From assembly GCA_030374765.1 (NCBI GenBank), contig JARGXX010000068.1:1860001-1924000 (forward strand): DNA of 64,000 bases, given 5' to 3'. The translations under genes were made by a program, and so were the position numbers. The stretch comes from Agarophyton chilense (lineage: Eukaryota; Rhodophyta; Florideophyceae; Gracilariales; Gracilariaceae). Below are positions 42,498-52,416 of the stretch, piece by piece (the stretch's first letter is position 1; each line of letters begins with the position of its first letter). The notes below the pieces were generated by a model that was given only the letters and a program-made list of their open reading frames with translations, was not told where the DNA came from and ran no database searches.

Positions 42498-43111
42498 TGA
42501 GCGAGTGTGTTCCTTGACAACCGCTAAAGTTAGACGGTGCTTGGCTTTTCGAACGGCCGTGAAGCACTCGAGGACGGCGGCTTTTATATGGTTTCGTCGG
42601 ACGCCTGAAAGAAATAGGGGCTACAGGATACGTGCCACGTCAAGGCCAGTATAGGATGTGGCGGTCTCCGGGAATACGAAAATTTATGTGCAGTTTGCGG
42701 GGAGCGACGAATTCCCAGTTTGTATCAAAACCAATATACGATTAACAACCGGAGTGCGTAGGACCTTTGCACGGTACACATTTTATCCATCAAATGCCCA
42801 ACGTATCCGCCGTGTACGACCTTCATAGTCTCCGTCTGACTGAAATCTTTTACGCTTCTTTTGTGAGTCAGAAGGCAACGTTTCCTAGACCCCACCTGCA
42901 CTATTGCACAGGCTCTCCCGCAGGGCAAAGTTTGAAATACCAAGGGTAGTTGGAATCGGTTCTCCAACTCGGCAACGTAGTCATCATTCGTAGACAGCCA
43001 ATGCGCCCGCCGTGTGGCCATCATCACGATGTCTCGTGACAATCATCACGTGACTAAGAGAATCTCTATTGAAGTTTAAAACGTTCAATGAATGTTTTGT
43101 TTTTGAACTAA
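42498..43111. other. 5' flank of AIM24; one small frame of unknown status
   Basis: A 105-codon frame at 43,042-42,725 (-) shows no motif. The first 200 bp upstream of AIM24 is likely its promoter and leader. No repeat end before the Harbinger element at 43,112. Confidence 0.4.
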
Positions 43112-43945
43112 GAGCATCTCTAGAGCGCATCTAAACATAGAATCTATCCGCCTTTTTCGAGCCTCCTGATTGGGCGCTCCATCCAATAGAGTGACATGGA
43201 AACCGCTCCTAATCATGCCTATTATTTCCGCCCTAACGCGTACCGTAATGTAAACGAATCAAGCGCGCCATGGCGGACTCCGACGAGTCGAGCGAGGACG
43301 ACACTCTGTCCTATCTTACCGCTGCTAAGATCCTTCCAGGACTCGAGCACTTACGCTTGACCCTCCGCGCTGGGTCTCTGCCTCGAAAGCGCGCAAACAT
43401 CGCCCGCAATTTTGATGCTGCGATGAATCGCCTCCTGACCGAATACATTGGCTCAGCACCAAAGTATAGAGAGGACAAATTTGCCCGGAGGTTCAGAATG
43501 TCACGCAACGTCAGCGATGGGGTCTTCGGATGCCCCAAACCACGCCTTTGCGAGCGTTTCATTCTCTAACACGTCCCAGCTCTTTCCGCGGTCCATGACG
43601 GTGAGAATGTGGCTGAGCGGGGAAGGGGCGGAGGTGGTCAGGAAGAGAGAAAGGTGCAATGGTGTTTGTGTTGGGGGCGTAGAAGGTGCAAGGGTGTTTG
43701 TGTTGGGGGAATGGGCAGTTGGCGCCAAAACTTTACTTGACTGTCCAATCACGAGAGCCATGCTGGCGTCTCTATTCCTTCTATTAGATACACTGCAGCC
43801 TCTATTGGGTAGTCCAATAGAGGAAATCTGACCTCTAAAGAAAAGGGAAATGAAAAGGATAGATTTCATTTCCCGTGGTAGAGTTGCATTTTAGCCCCGC
43901 GGCATGAAAATCCCGGATAGATTTACTGCGGTAGAGATGCTCTAA
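43109..43945 (+). mobile_element. PIF/Harbinger deletion derivative with TIRs and TAA duplication
   Basis: The element is 43,112-43,942 (831 bp). The left end GAGCATCTCTA is the exact inverse of the right end TAGAGATGCTC, and TAA flanks both sides (43,109-43,111 and 43,943-43,945), the trinucleotide duplication typical of PIF/Harbinger. It keeps the start of a transposase frame on + and then jumps to non-coding sequence. Its right ~330 bp match the fragment at 20,370-20,689. Confidence 0.92.
43270..43569 (+). pseudogene. Truncated Harbinger transposase N-terminus
   Basis: ATG at 43,270. An acidic start (MADSDESSEDD), then NFDAAMNRLLTEYIGSAPKY and REDKFARRFRMSRNVSDGV. The last part matches the conserved Y......Y....F.RRFRMSR..F..i segment that starts Harbinger/ALP1-like nucleases. 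Family similarity stops after about residue 85 and the catalytic DDE domain is missing, in keeping with an internal deletion. Confidence 0.8.
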
Positions 43946-44257
43946 CAAGCATAAAAAAAGGCAACTGAAAAACGTTTGGAAAACGCTCAATAGAGCAGGA
44001 CTATTGTATCAGGTATCTATTTTGACCAAAATGCCTTCATCTCGGAAACAAAACATCGTCGCACAATTGAAAAAGAAACCAAATGACATACCCTTCGTAA
44101 CAGCTACAAATGCTCTTTAACAAACTGAGTGAATAAAAAATCTTCAAGATACGGCAAAGCTTTTAAACACGCAACCATCACAGCATTTTATAGACAATCA
44201 TTCCGCGGTACTCATCGCAAAAAATGACCAACGAAACGAAAAAAGTAAAGTATATCG
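43946..44257. other. Intergenic stretch with possible decayed coding segment
   Basis: A short frame MPSSRKQNIVAQLKKKPNDI... begins at 44,030 and stops after about 30 codons. No family was recognised. Confidence 0.35.
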
Positions 44258-44599
44258 ATGGATCTCCGACATCATTGTCTCCTGCATAACATGACAGAAA
44301 AACATATTACAATGGTATGCATCCCAAATCACGACGCGTTAACAGACCCAGACCCACTCATCGAACCGCTTCACCGCACACGATTTCAGGAACTGCGAAA
44401 TAAACTAAATGTGCTAGATACTCAGCCCAGCAACAAAATGCGACGCAGCTACCGGGGACTGTCAAACACCATGGCTTCGTTGTTGCGCCGCATTTCCGAG
44501 ATGCAAAACAACACAGTAGAAAAATATACATTTAAGCTCACAAACGACGAGCAGAAAGTACCGGTAATAGGTTTAGCCATTGTTTCAAAGAGCACCTAA
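44258..44599 (+). CDS. Hypothetical protein, 113 aa
   Basis: ATG-initiated frame with a helical, basic centre (RTRFQELRNKLNVLDTQPSN, SLLRRISEMQNN). No signal peptide, membrane segment or known domain. It overlaps the 3' end of the convergent NUDIX gene by 15 bp, which is more consistent with a chance ORF or a UTR overlap than with a well-spaced gene. It could also be the last exon of a gene whose earlier exons I cannot define. Confidence 0.3.
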   Translation: MDLRHHCLLHNMTEKHITMVCIPNHDALTDPDPLIEPLHRTRFQELRNKLNVLDTQPSNKMRRSYRGLSNTMASLLRRISEMQNNTVEKYTFKLTNDEQKVPVIGLAIVSKST

Positions 44600-45685
44600 G
44601 CGAAGCTGCGTATCACAAGTTTGCGTTTCCCTTGTGGCAAACAATGTGATGGGCTCCTGCAAAGTAAATATCTCTAATAGTCTTCCAGCAATAGCAGCCG
44701 TAGGCGGGGCGTACAACTCATCATCTGTTTCGCCTACCTTTGGAGATCGAGCATCTGACACGTTCCTTGCCATCATCTTTTCAACTTCCTCCCGCGAAAA
44801 CCATTTTGCATGCTCCAACTCGTCCGCATCAATAAGAATCTCTTCTGAATCTGCCTGGGCAACGCATCCGAGCATGAGTGAATACGGGAACGGCCATGGT
44901 TGCGAAGCGAAGAAGCGAACGCGCCCAACACGGACACTAGACTCTTCGAACACCTCTCTTCGAACCGCATCCTCAACTCCCTCGCCATGCTCCATGAAGC
45001 CAGCTAGGCAGGAGTACAATCCGGGAGGGTATCTCTTCTGTCTTCCGAGCAAGATCCGTTCCCCGCATGGAGCTACTACCAACATGATGACGACAGGGTC
45101 AGTGCGAGGAAACCATACGCCGTCACATTGCTTGTCATCACTCAGTTTGATTTCGGACGGTTCAACATCAAGAACATTTCGCACGCACCGACGGCGGGCA
45201 CCAGCGCGATCTGAAACAGTCATAGCTCCGCACCGTCCGCAAAACTTGTGGCGCTCATGAAAGGCAAAGAGTGAGCGCGCGTGTGCAGCTATAGACGCAT
45301 GCGCCGACGAAATATCTGATAATACCGCTCTCAAGTGAACGAATCGGGTATCTGACGGTATGGGCGCTTGTGTTTCATCGGCGGACTGCAATATTTGTAG
45401 TGCGATATATGGAGTATCGTCTGCATCAACGCCGAGCAGCAAGGGGCCTTCCAGACCGGTAGGAAATTGACTGCAAGCAGTAGCGGAGAGTAGAGCAAGG
45501 AAGGTGGTGCATCCTGAAGAGCGGATCAACACTTTCAGCTCGGAACTGAGAACTACGTACTTCGCCTTGGGGTGGCAGAGTTTGGCCGAAGTCTCTGGAT
45601 AATGACGGAAATTGTTAAGACGATTTAAAGAGGGTCCGCCAAAAACGCACGGCTGTAGCTCGGGGATGAGCACATGCGGTTTCAT
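44585..45685 (-). CDS. NADH pyrophosphatase, NUDT12/NudC-type NUDIX hydrolase
   Basis: 366 residues, intronless. The order is N-terminal beta domain, zinc ribbon, NUDIX domain. Ribbon cysteines C149 and C152 (FCGRCGA) and C167 and C187 are present, although the second pair is spread by a ~20-residue insertion where relatives have only a few residues. FPRTDPVVIML follows. The NUDIX box is G229-FMEHGEGVEDAVRREVFEES with the metal-binding REVFEE core, and SQPWPFPYS (261-269) is the signature of NAD(H)-hydrolysing members. The enzyme cleaves NADH to NMNH and AMP and, in NudC/NUDT12, removes NAD caps from RNA. The C-terminus (LGAL) is not a canonical peroxisomal signal. Shares a 711-bp upstream region with the divergent secreted protein at 46,397. 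Confidence 0.93.
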   Translation of the reverse strand: MKPHVLIPELQPCVFGGPSLNRLNNFRHYPETSAKLCHPKAKYVVLSSELKVLIRSSGCTTFLALLSATACSQFPTGLEGPLLLGVDADDTPYIALQILQSADETQAPIPSDTRFVHLRAVLSDISSAHASIAAHARSLFAFHERHKFCGRCGAMTVSDRAGARRRCVRNVLDVEPSEIKLSDDKQCDGVWFPRTDPVVIMLVVAPCGERILLGRQKRYPPGLYSCLAGFMEHGEGVEDAVRREVFEESSVRVGRVRFFASQPWPFPYSLMLGCVAQADSEEILIDADELEHAKWFSREEVEKMMARNVSDARSPKVGETDDELYAPPTAAIAGRLLEIFTLQEPITLFATRETQTCDTQLRLGAL

Positions 45686-45861
45686 TGTACATGAGAGGAT
45701 TGAACGAGTTCATTGGCGAGACAGACGCATTTACTGCCTAAACGCATCTATGACATGCGAGCCTTTCGTATCCAACTGTTTTTGGGAGTGGAGGATCAGC
45801 CTGCGTTGCGGGGCACTTCATTCTGCACCCTTCCCCCAGCAGGTATTAACCGAAACGAAAT

Positions 45862-45959
45862 CGTGACAGTTTTGGGAAAATTTTATAAAGGTTGAAAATT
45901 TCCACATGCCCTAATTTCGACTCTTGCATAGTCACTCATAGGCGTGACAGTTTTGGGAA
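45862..45959 (+). promoter_or_regulatory. 17-bp direct repeat in the divergent promoter region
   Basis: CGTGACAGTTTTGGGAA occurs exactly at 45,862-45,878 and again at 45,943-45,959, starts 81 bp apart, between the divergent NUDIX gene and the Cys-rich secreted protein gene. Two exact copies in a non-repetitive spacer may be a shared regulatory element; this is inference. Confidence 0.45.
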
Positions 45960-46396
45960 TACAGTACACGTGTTTTCCGCATCAAATGCTTCGTTGCCCT
46001 ACGGTAATGATGACACATATCGATGGTGATCTACGTCACAAATGGTTGATTCCGTACAGACCAAACTACACCAGAGTCAAGCGAAACCCCCCGAGCGTTA
46101 AGAGCATGAATTTGCACTTTCGCTGCGAGCCCATTGGTGAGTTTGACTCTCTTACAAGCGAACATCTTTCTTCATTTCGATTATACCAAGCATGTCCGCA
46201 ATGAAGCGCGTAGCGCGCGCTGTGGCCGCCCGTCAAACCCCCTGTCCGCGCCTCTGATAAATGTCTACAGACGGTAGGGAAATTTTTGACGACGAAAGTA
46301 GTAGGTAGTACCTAATATCTAAGGTACGCCAGCGACTTGCACGCTTTATCCAAGAAACCCCCAACCGTTCTTCCCCAGCTTGCGCTCATTGTTGAG

Positions 46397-47062
46397 ATGG
46401 TCGTCGTTTTCATTCTTCTCGCCGCCTTGGCGCTACTCTACCGAGATGCACAGGCACAGGCCATCAATTGTGCACCTGGCACATTCCGCACAACCGATCC
46501 CAACAACGGGCAAGTGATATGTCCCCCATGCCCGCCAAACACAATCAGTGATGCGGCCAACTCCCCAGCCTGCCGACCATGTGGCGCCAACTCTGTTGCG
46601 GCCGCTTCTCAAACCACATGCTTCTGCAATCCTGGTTTCCTCTTCGTGCTTGCAACCGGCGCTTGTGCTCGCTGCCCAGCTGGACAGTTTCGTCAAGGCC
46701 CGAACTTCAACTTTGCAACGGAATGCATCGCGTGTGCTCCAAATTCGTTCCCGAATCCTGCACAGTCGACGTGCTTCTGTAACCAAGGCTTCTTCTTCAA
46801 TAATGAACAGGGCTGCTCACCTTGCCCCCCGGGCACGTTCCGCGCCGGCGCCAACATTAATTTCGCCACTGCATGCACGCCATGCCCGCCCGGTCAGGTA
46901 CAGATTAACACTAGAGCGGCTAGTTGCATGCCCTGCCCATCCGGCTCTAGGGCCAGCGGTGGCATAGTGTGCATCCCGGAGATTGTGTTCACTGGTCCGA
47001 CTATTCCGAACCTGCCGCCGGTATTCGTGCCGCCCGCTGTGCCTAATTTCTTCCCCGCCTAG
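46397..47062 (+). CDS. Small secreted protein with GCC2/GCC3-like cysteine repeats
   Basis: 221 residues from ATG 46,397, which opens a signal peptide (MVVVFILLAALALLYRDAQA). The rest is built of repeats of the form C.PG.FR....NFAT.C..C.P......QSTCFC..GF.F....C..CPPG, seen three times in a row, e.g. CARCPAGQFRQGPNFNFATE and CSPCPPGTFRAGANINFATA. This is the pattern of GCC2/GCC3 or ephrin-receptor-like/TNFR-like cysteine repeats. The C-terminus is Pro/Phe-rich and lacks a membrane segment. Probably extracellular; the function is unknown. Intronless, with a short intergenic distance to its divergent neighbour. Confidence 0.85.
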   Translation: MVVVFILLAALALLYRDAQAQAINCAPGTFRTTDPNNGQVICPPCPPNTISDAANSPACRPCGANSVAAASQTTCFCNPGFLFVLATGACARCPAGQFRQGPNFNFATECIACAPNSFPNPAQSTCFCNQGFFFNNEQGCSPCPPGTFRAGANINFATACTPCPPGQVQINTRAASCMPCPSGSRASGGIVCIPEIVFTGPTIPNLPPVFVPPAVPNFFPA

Positions 47063-47529
47063 GTTTCTCCAAGCACCTGTTCTGTGCCCAACTTGGTGTG
47101 CCGAGGTAGACGCACAACCGAGACAGTCTGCAAACGATCTTTCGCACCTCCTCAAGTCTTTGAACTGTGGCGGTCGATGACGTCGCTCTGAAATCGGAGT
47201 CAGTTTCTTGGTTGAAATAAAGCATTACACTTCACATTCTCCCGTAATATAGCGTTCCTAAAAACACTGATCGTATGATCCAGAGATACTGCTAGCCTAC
47301 TCTTCGTACCTTGTTTTGTGCTTTGTGCAGTCCTGGAAGCTTGCTACAAAGACCCCTCATACGATGTGCAATTCCCATGGCCAACATTTCTCTTCAAAAG
47401 TGTCAAAACGATAGTGGAGAGGGCAAAAGAGACTGAATATCGTTGAGGTGATGGTCGATGATCGATGAAATGGTTTACAGGGTGACGAACACATTCTTCG
47501 CTGCCTTTTTTTTATCTTTTTCGTCAAGT

Positions 47530-47690
47530 AATGACCTGTGTGGAGTGTCTCGATATTTTGTGATCCCGTTAGAACAACTGTGTGGCTCAAGTTATGGAAC
47601 ACTTTATCGACAGATTTGGCGCACCGTTGCAACAGCAGAAACCTTTCCATCGTACATCCTCCGTCGTCCAAACGGATAATCGTCGCAATG
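47530..47690 (+). pseudogene. Gypsy integrase fossil fragment
   Basis: One frame reads VSRYFVIPLEQL, then after a one-base shift near 47,580 another reads VAQVMEHFIDRFGAPLQQQ. Together these match the SRY..a.PL....A.tVAq...e.fi.rFG.P segment of Ty3/gypsy integrases. It is only about 50 codons long and belongs to a different subfamily from copies A and B. Confidence 0.6.
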
Positions 47691-49445
47691 TCACTCAGCG
47701 CATTCACAGTTGGTCATTCTTTCCTAAAAAAAAAAGAAGAAAGAAGACGAGTCGGTCCTGCTGGATACATCAGCAAAGGATATCCGGCTTCTGTTGCTGA
47801 GGTCTTAGAATGGTCGTAATCAGTGCATCCAAAAAGCAGCGCTGGCCGTCTGCGCACCTACGACTTTATGTGGTATATGTGTTTGAAGCCAACTGATCTA
47901 CATAGCTTCGCTTCTCAACTGCATTGTACCCGAGAACGAAAACGTTGGTGCCCTTTCGAAGTCGGGGCTCATAATACCGTTACCTGAAAGGCTACAGATT
48001 CGCGTTGATTTTTCTGTTATTATGGCTCAGCTTGGGCAGACAAGAATGAGGTACAAGTCTTGAGCATGTCTAACATCTTAACGAAGAACAGCTTGTAATT
48101 CCAAGACGAAAGAAGGAAGCTCCATGACGGACATTGTCAGATAATTACCTCTACTGCCCTTGCTACGTGTAGATGGACAGATGTTTCCAAGAACGCAGAT
48201 GAAGATTCATTGATGCAGTAGATCATGGGCTCAAAGCAACAGTTAGAGCTTTTTCACGAGTATACAAAGGGATGTATCATATCGCACGTCCGTACGTGTT
48301 GAAAAGCGCCCGATGGGCAATCTGCACGTGCTTTCCAACAGAAAGGGTTATCACACTGCTGAGGATTGCAAACCAGCTGCAACCATCTAGCGCCCGCGGT
48401 TCGATCTGATACAACCACTCTTTGATTGTGTGGACGATTCTGAAACTGTCTCTCGCGCGTTGTGGAAGGGTTGACGCCTCGCTGCGAAGGGTGAATTATT
48501 TTCCCGACAGCTACGCGTCGGGAAGAAAAACAACTCCGAGTAGCCAGGCGATGACGCAATTATCCCTTAGTGGTGATGAATGCAAATGCATCGTTCCTCG
48601 AGTTGTGTGTAAGGGCCCAATTCCCCAACTTTGTAATCCCCGAATGCAATGTTTCTTACGGTTTTAGCCAGCAGTACGCACAAATTGTATTTATTGTATG
48701 TAAATCTGAGTCGATTTGGTGTTGAAAGTACTTTCTTGCATCTGTCCGAGCGTCGCAAGGCTTTCTCGCCACGAAGACCCTTGTTGGACTATGGTCATGT
48801 GCAGCTCTGCGACGAAACCTCTCCTTACAGAGAATGCTGTCGCAAGGGGTGGGTGGGGATTGCTAGGAAAATCGGGTAGAAAGGCACAGACAAGAGCTTC
48901 TCCAAGGTGAGTGCGTCGAGGCCGTGCGTCGAGACGAGGACGATGGCGGCGATAATTGCTGGAGCTGCTCAATGCTGCTACCACCTTCTAGTAATTTCTT
49001 TTCTGCGTGCTTCGAAACGCATCTACAGTACTTTTCTGGCCATCAAGGGATAAACGTGTCATTTACTCGCTGCTCGAGAGAAAAGCTCGATAACGTTATA
49101 TTTCAACTTTCGTAGAACACTGCTGCAACCATTGCAGGACTGTACAACGTACTGTATTTACCTTCGAGGATTGTATATATTCAGCCAGCGTCGAGAGCTC
49201 ACAGCTTTGGCCTATCGCTGACCACAATTGCCAATGAACACGGCACGGATCACGTGTGCATTTTGTCTTCTGACCACTCAAGGCCATTTGTACAGCGAGT
49301 AGACAAGCATAAAACGAGAATCGTTGTCATCGGACTTCACGTGTAACCATAACAGACTTCTATACAACTCCGGAGCCTTCCTGGCTGCGTCCCTCACCAC
49401 GATTTCGCAGACTCGACACCCGCACAAGCGCTAGGTCTCTTCAAG
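47691..49445. other. Intergenic stretch without a recognisable gene
   Basis: Short frames on both strands (for example 48,984-48,691 -, 48,649-48,879 +) lack motifs. Sequence right of the integrase fossil may be more of the same relic. The last few hundred bp are the upstream region of the DUF1838 gene. Confidence 0.4.
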
Positions 49446-50885
49446 ATGGCGACGGGTAAGGCTGCCTTCGCGAACTCTGTGCCGTTGTGCAGTAACATGT
49501 TAGGCGGAACTTCCGTCCTCCTTCCTGCCATTTTCGGGCACAAAGCTACATCACGCAACATCAGTCCATTTTCTATCAAACGGCCATCAAGAGTGACCGC
49601 TCCCGTCGCAGTGCTTTCTGAATGGCCCGCTGATGAAGAATCTGCAAAGAGCTGCCACATACCACTTTCAGATACAGGTGTGTTCAGCATCAACCCTGAC
49701 TTGCTCCATGTCGACAATGAGGAAAACCTGCGCGGTTTCGTGAAGACCAGAGGCAGCCTTATACCTGGGGAACAGTTCGTGTTCTGGTGGGTAGGGGATA
49801 TTTACGACCTGATTGACGGGCAACCGACGAAGCATCTTTTCTCGTTCGAAGGATATAATATAGGGCGGATGGTACGTGTGGATGGTGGATGGCGAATGCT
49901 CACCAGAGAAGTTGGCTTGTACAAGCACCCTCGCACCGGTCGCATCCTCGATGTCTGGGAAAATCCGTATACTGGTGCCACTAATCAATGTATTCATGTA
50001 TGGAATAACCCCGTCAATCAACAATTCCTTTTAAAAGGACCTCGCGGTCCGTTCAAGGTGCCAACTACGGTGCGCGACAATGATGTCTACTGGCATGCAG
50101 AAGTCTTCCTTAACTACAAATCACCGATTTCTCGGTCAGAATTCCCCGAAAACGCTGCGTCTGACTTGTACCAATCTGCGGAAATGTTCCAGTTCTTCAC
50201 CACAAAGCAGGAACTGCTTTCTGAAGACCCCAGCGCAGACTGTGTCATTAGCTGGGTGAGAGTAGGTCAATGGCTGCCATGGATGGAAATGGGTGACAGG
50301 CCTGGTCGTATGCTCTATCATTGTCGCGGAAAAAAGCTCGTCAATGGCTTTGCAGACTTACCTGACCAAGTTCAATCGTACATTCTCGACCAAAAGCCAG
50401 AGTACAGCTCTGCACCCACCAACTTTACGACCCCGAATGAAACTAGTTGGACGTACATGCGAAAATTGCTAGCAAATCGCGGTGCTCCTCGCGCAGACGG
50501 ACGTATCGCCCGTCCTGCAACCGCTGAATCACAACTGTCTCGACCTAACGGTGGCACCATACAGCCACCGGAAGAGTTATCCCGAGAAGAATTGAAGCAA
50601 TATAACGGAAGAGATGTGCGGTTGCCAGTGCTGTTGGCGGTGGATGGAGAAGTTTTCGATGTAAGCCACGCGAAGAGACATTACGGTCCCGGGGAAACAT
50701 ATCATTGCCTGGTTGGACGCGACGCCAGCTGGGCTCTTGTCAGCGGCGACCTTTCCGAAGAAGCGCTCCGCGAATGTGACCTTCATTTACAAGATCGCAT
50801 GGATGAAGCGCAACGTGCTGACTTGAAGCATTGGAGGGGATTCTTTTCCAAAAACTACAAACGCGTTGCAAGACTTGTTGATTAG
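49446..50885 (+). CDS. DUF1838 protein fused to a C-terminal cytochrome-b5-like (MAPR) domain
   Basis: 479 residues, intronless, ATG at 49,446. Residues ~1-75 are Ser/Arg/Pro-rich and resemble an organelle-targeting peptide. Residues ~80-345 carry the DUF1838 pattern: ENLRGFVKTRGSLIPGEQFV, VFWWVGDIYDLIDG, HLFSFEGYNIGRM, YKHPRTGRILDVWENPYTG and a late GRMLYHCRGKKLV. Residues ~375-479 are a membrane-associated progesterone receptor/cytochrome b5-like domain: EELSREELKQYNGRDVRLPV, LLAVDGEVFDVSHAKRHYGP, ETYHCLVGRDASWALVSGDL, DLKHWRGFFSKNYKRVARLV; the tyrosine equivalent to the haem ligand of PGRMC1 is present in ETYH. The DUF1838 function is unknown; the MAPR part suggests haem binding. There is no membrane segment, unlike most MAPR proteins. 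Confidence 0.85.
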   Translation: MATGKAAFANSVPLCSNMLGGTSVLLPAIFGHKATSRNISPFSIKRPSRVTAPVAVLSEWPADEESAKSCHIPLSDTGVFSINPDLLHVDNEENLRGFVKTRGSLIPGEQFVFWWVGDIYDLIDGQPTKHLFSFEGYNIGRMVRVDGGWRMLTREVGLYKHPRTGRILDVWENPYTGATNQCIHVWNNPVNQQFLLKGPRGPFKVPTTVRDNDVYWHAEVFLNYKSPISRSEFPENAASDLYQSAEMFQFFTTKQELLSEDPSADCVISWVRVGQWLPWMEMGDRPGRMLYHCRGKKLVNGFADLPDQVQSYILDQKPEYSSAPTNFTTPNETSWTYMRKLLANRGAPRADGRIARPATAESQLSRPNGGTIQPPEELSREELKQYNGRDVRLPVLLAVDGEVFDVSHAKRHYGPGETYHCLVGRDASWALVSGDLSEEALRECDLHLQDRMDEAQRADLKHWRGFFSKNYKRVARLVD

Positions 50886-52416
50886 TGTTTTGGCGCAGCC
50901 TGTTCGTTTTATTATCTTGACTCTTGCGTTTTCTTGAACTGTAAGGAGGGCATATTGTATGTAAATCTTTTCATTAACACACTCAGCCGCCATTACTCTG
51001 TCCTGCGTAGTTGAAGTAGATAGACGCGTGATGGAAATGTACATTTCCATCAAACGCGTTCTCACACAGTAGAAAAACAATCATGTCACCGACACTTATT
51101 ATTACGAAGGGTAGTACAGTGCGAGGGTGATTTCCGCACAACACGACACTGGAATTTCCCAGAGTCAAATGGCGCAGAGGTAGTGCGCACGGCGCACCCG
51201 AAGAATCATGCTATTATCTCCTGAAGAATACAAGGATGCTCTCTGCTGAGGTTGCGAAAGGAAACCATGGGGTTAGCTAGCAACCCTCTAGCCTCTACGT
51301 CCCATCAAGTGACCGCAAAAACCCTCCAGATCATATTTGCAACGAAAAAAAAAAGGAATCTGTGCAGAGCACACCTCTGGATTTATACGACTACAGTACG
51401 TAGTCGGAATGAAGACTTTTCGAAGCAGGAGCAGGTTATGACTGAATTTGGCCTTTGAAATTACATCCATGGAAATAATGACGATAGGATTAAAAGTCCG
51501 GCGCATATCAGACGCATATTATGAAGCTTTAGAAACATGGGGGATTTTCCAAATTCACTCTCGAAAACAGAAAAGCATAACCTTATTCTCCAAGATTCTT
51601 GCCCTGAAACCCGTCAACATCGAATATCAGATGCATGCTAAAGATTCATACGATAGAAGAGCAACAAGAACCATTAAAACAAGCTGTGAAATCAAGAACG
51701 GACCCATTTTGTTGATACGGCAACTTAATCCACAGATATGTGTCGGAGCTGGTGCGAGCTAGGTAAAGGGCCTCTCCAAGGAATTTGGACCAGCTCCCAA
51801 GGTTTGAAGACGAATTTTAGTAGACGAGCCGACCGACTCGAGGGCCTGTGCGAAAGATGCGATATGAGGGTTCGAAGGATACACCTTCGGTGGAGTTTTC
51901 TGATGGTACGAAGGTTCAGCGTTGAGGGGCTGATGGCGAATGTTGTGCTGTACTTCGCCAACTGGGATCATTGATGAGCTCAAATAATGTACTGTAAATG
52001 CTTTTCGCCTTGCCTCTATTCTACTGTTAAGTATGAGCGCGACTGTAATGAGGGGCGACTGTCAGAAGCTGAATAGCCCTGCTAGCTAGCCGACCAGCTC
52101 TGAATGCTGACATATGCCAATGGGAATGCTTGAACTCCCGTTGGAATGGAGTGACAAAAGGACGTAAGCCAAGACGGAACGGGGGAAAAAAGGCACACCG
52201 GGAGCGACGAGCAACCGCCACGAACTACGATTAAACAAGAAGAGGACGCAGTCCTTGGGCCTTTGTGCCTTTCCTTTGTCGCCTCGTAGAGTAAGGCACG
52301 ACTACTGCGACACGATGCGAATTTGAACTTACCACAACTGTACGTGCCCCTGCTTAGAAAACAGCAGCAAACAAGCTCTTATTTGGCGGTTTACTGTCAA
52401 GCCCGAGGTATCTTTG
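50886..52416. other. Intergenic stretch without a recognisable gene
   Basis: A GC-richer patch at 51,735-51,975 has open frames on both strands without motifs. Otherwise AT-rich. No repeat end found. Confidence 0.4.

Noticed and set aside
42725-43042. 105-codon minus-strand frame right of AIM24
   Set aside because: No domain or signal, no repeat copy in the window, and located in a likely promoter region.
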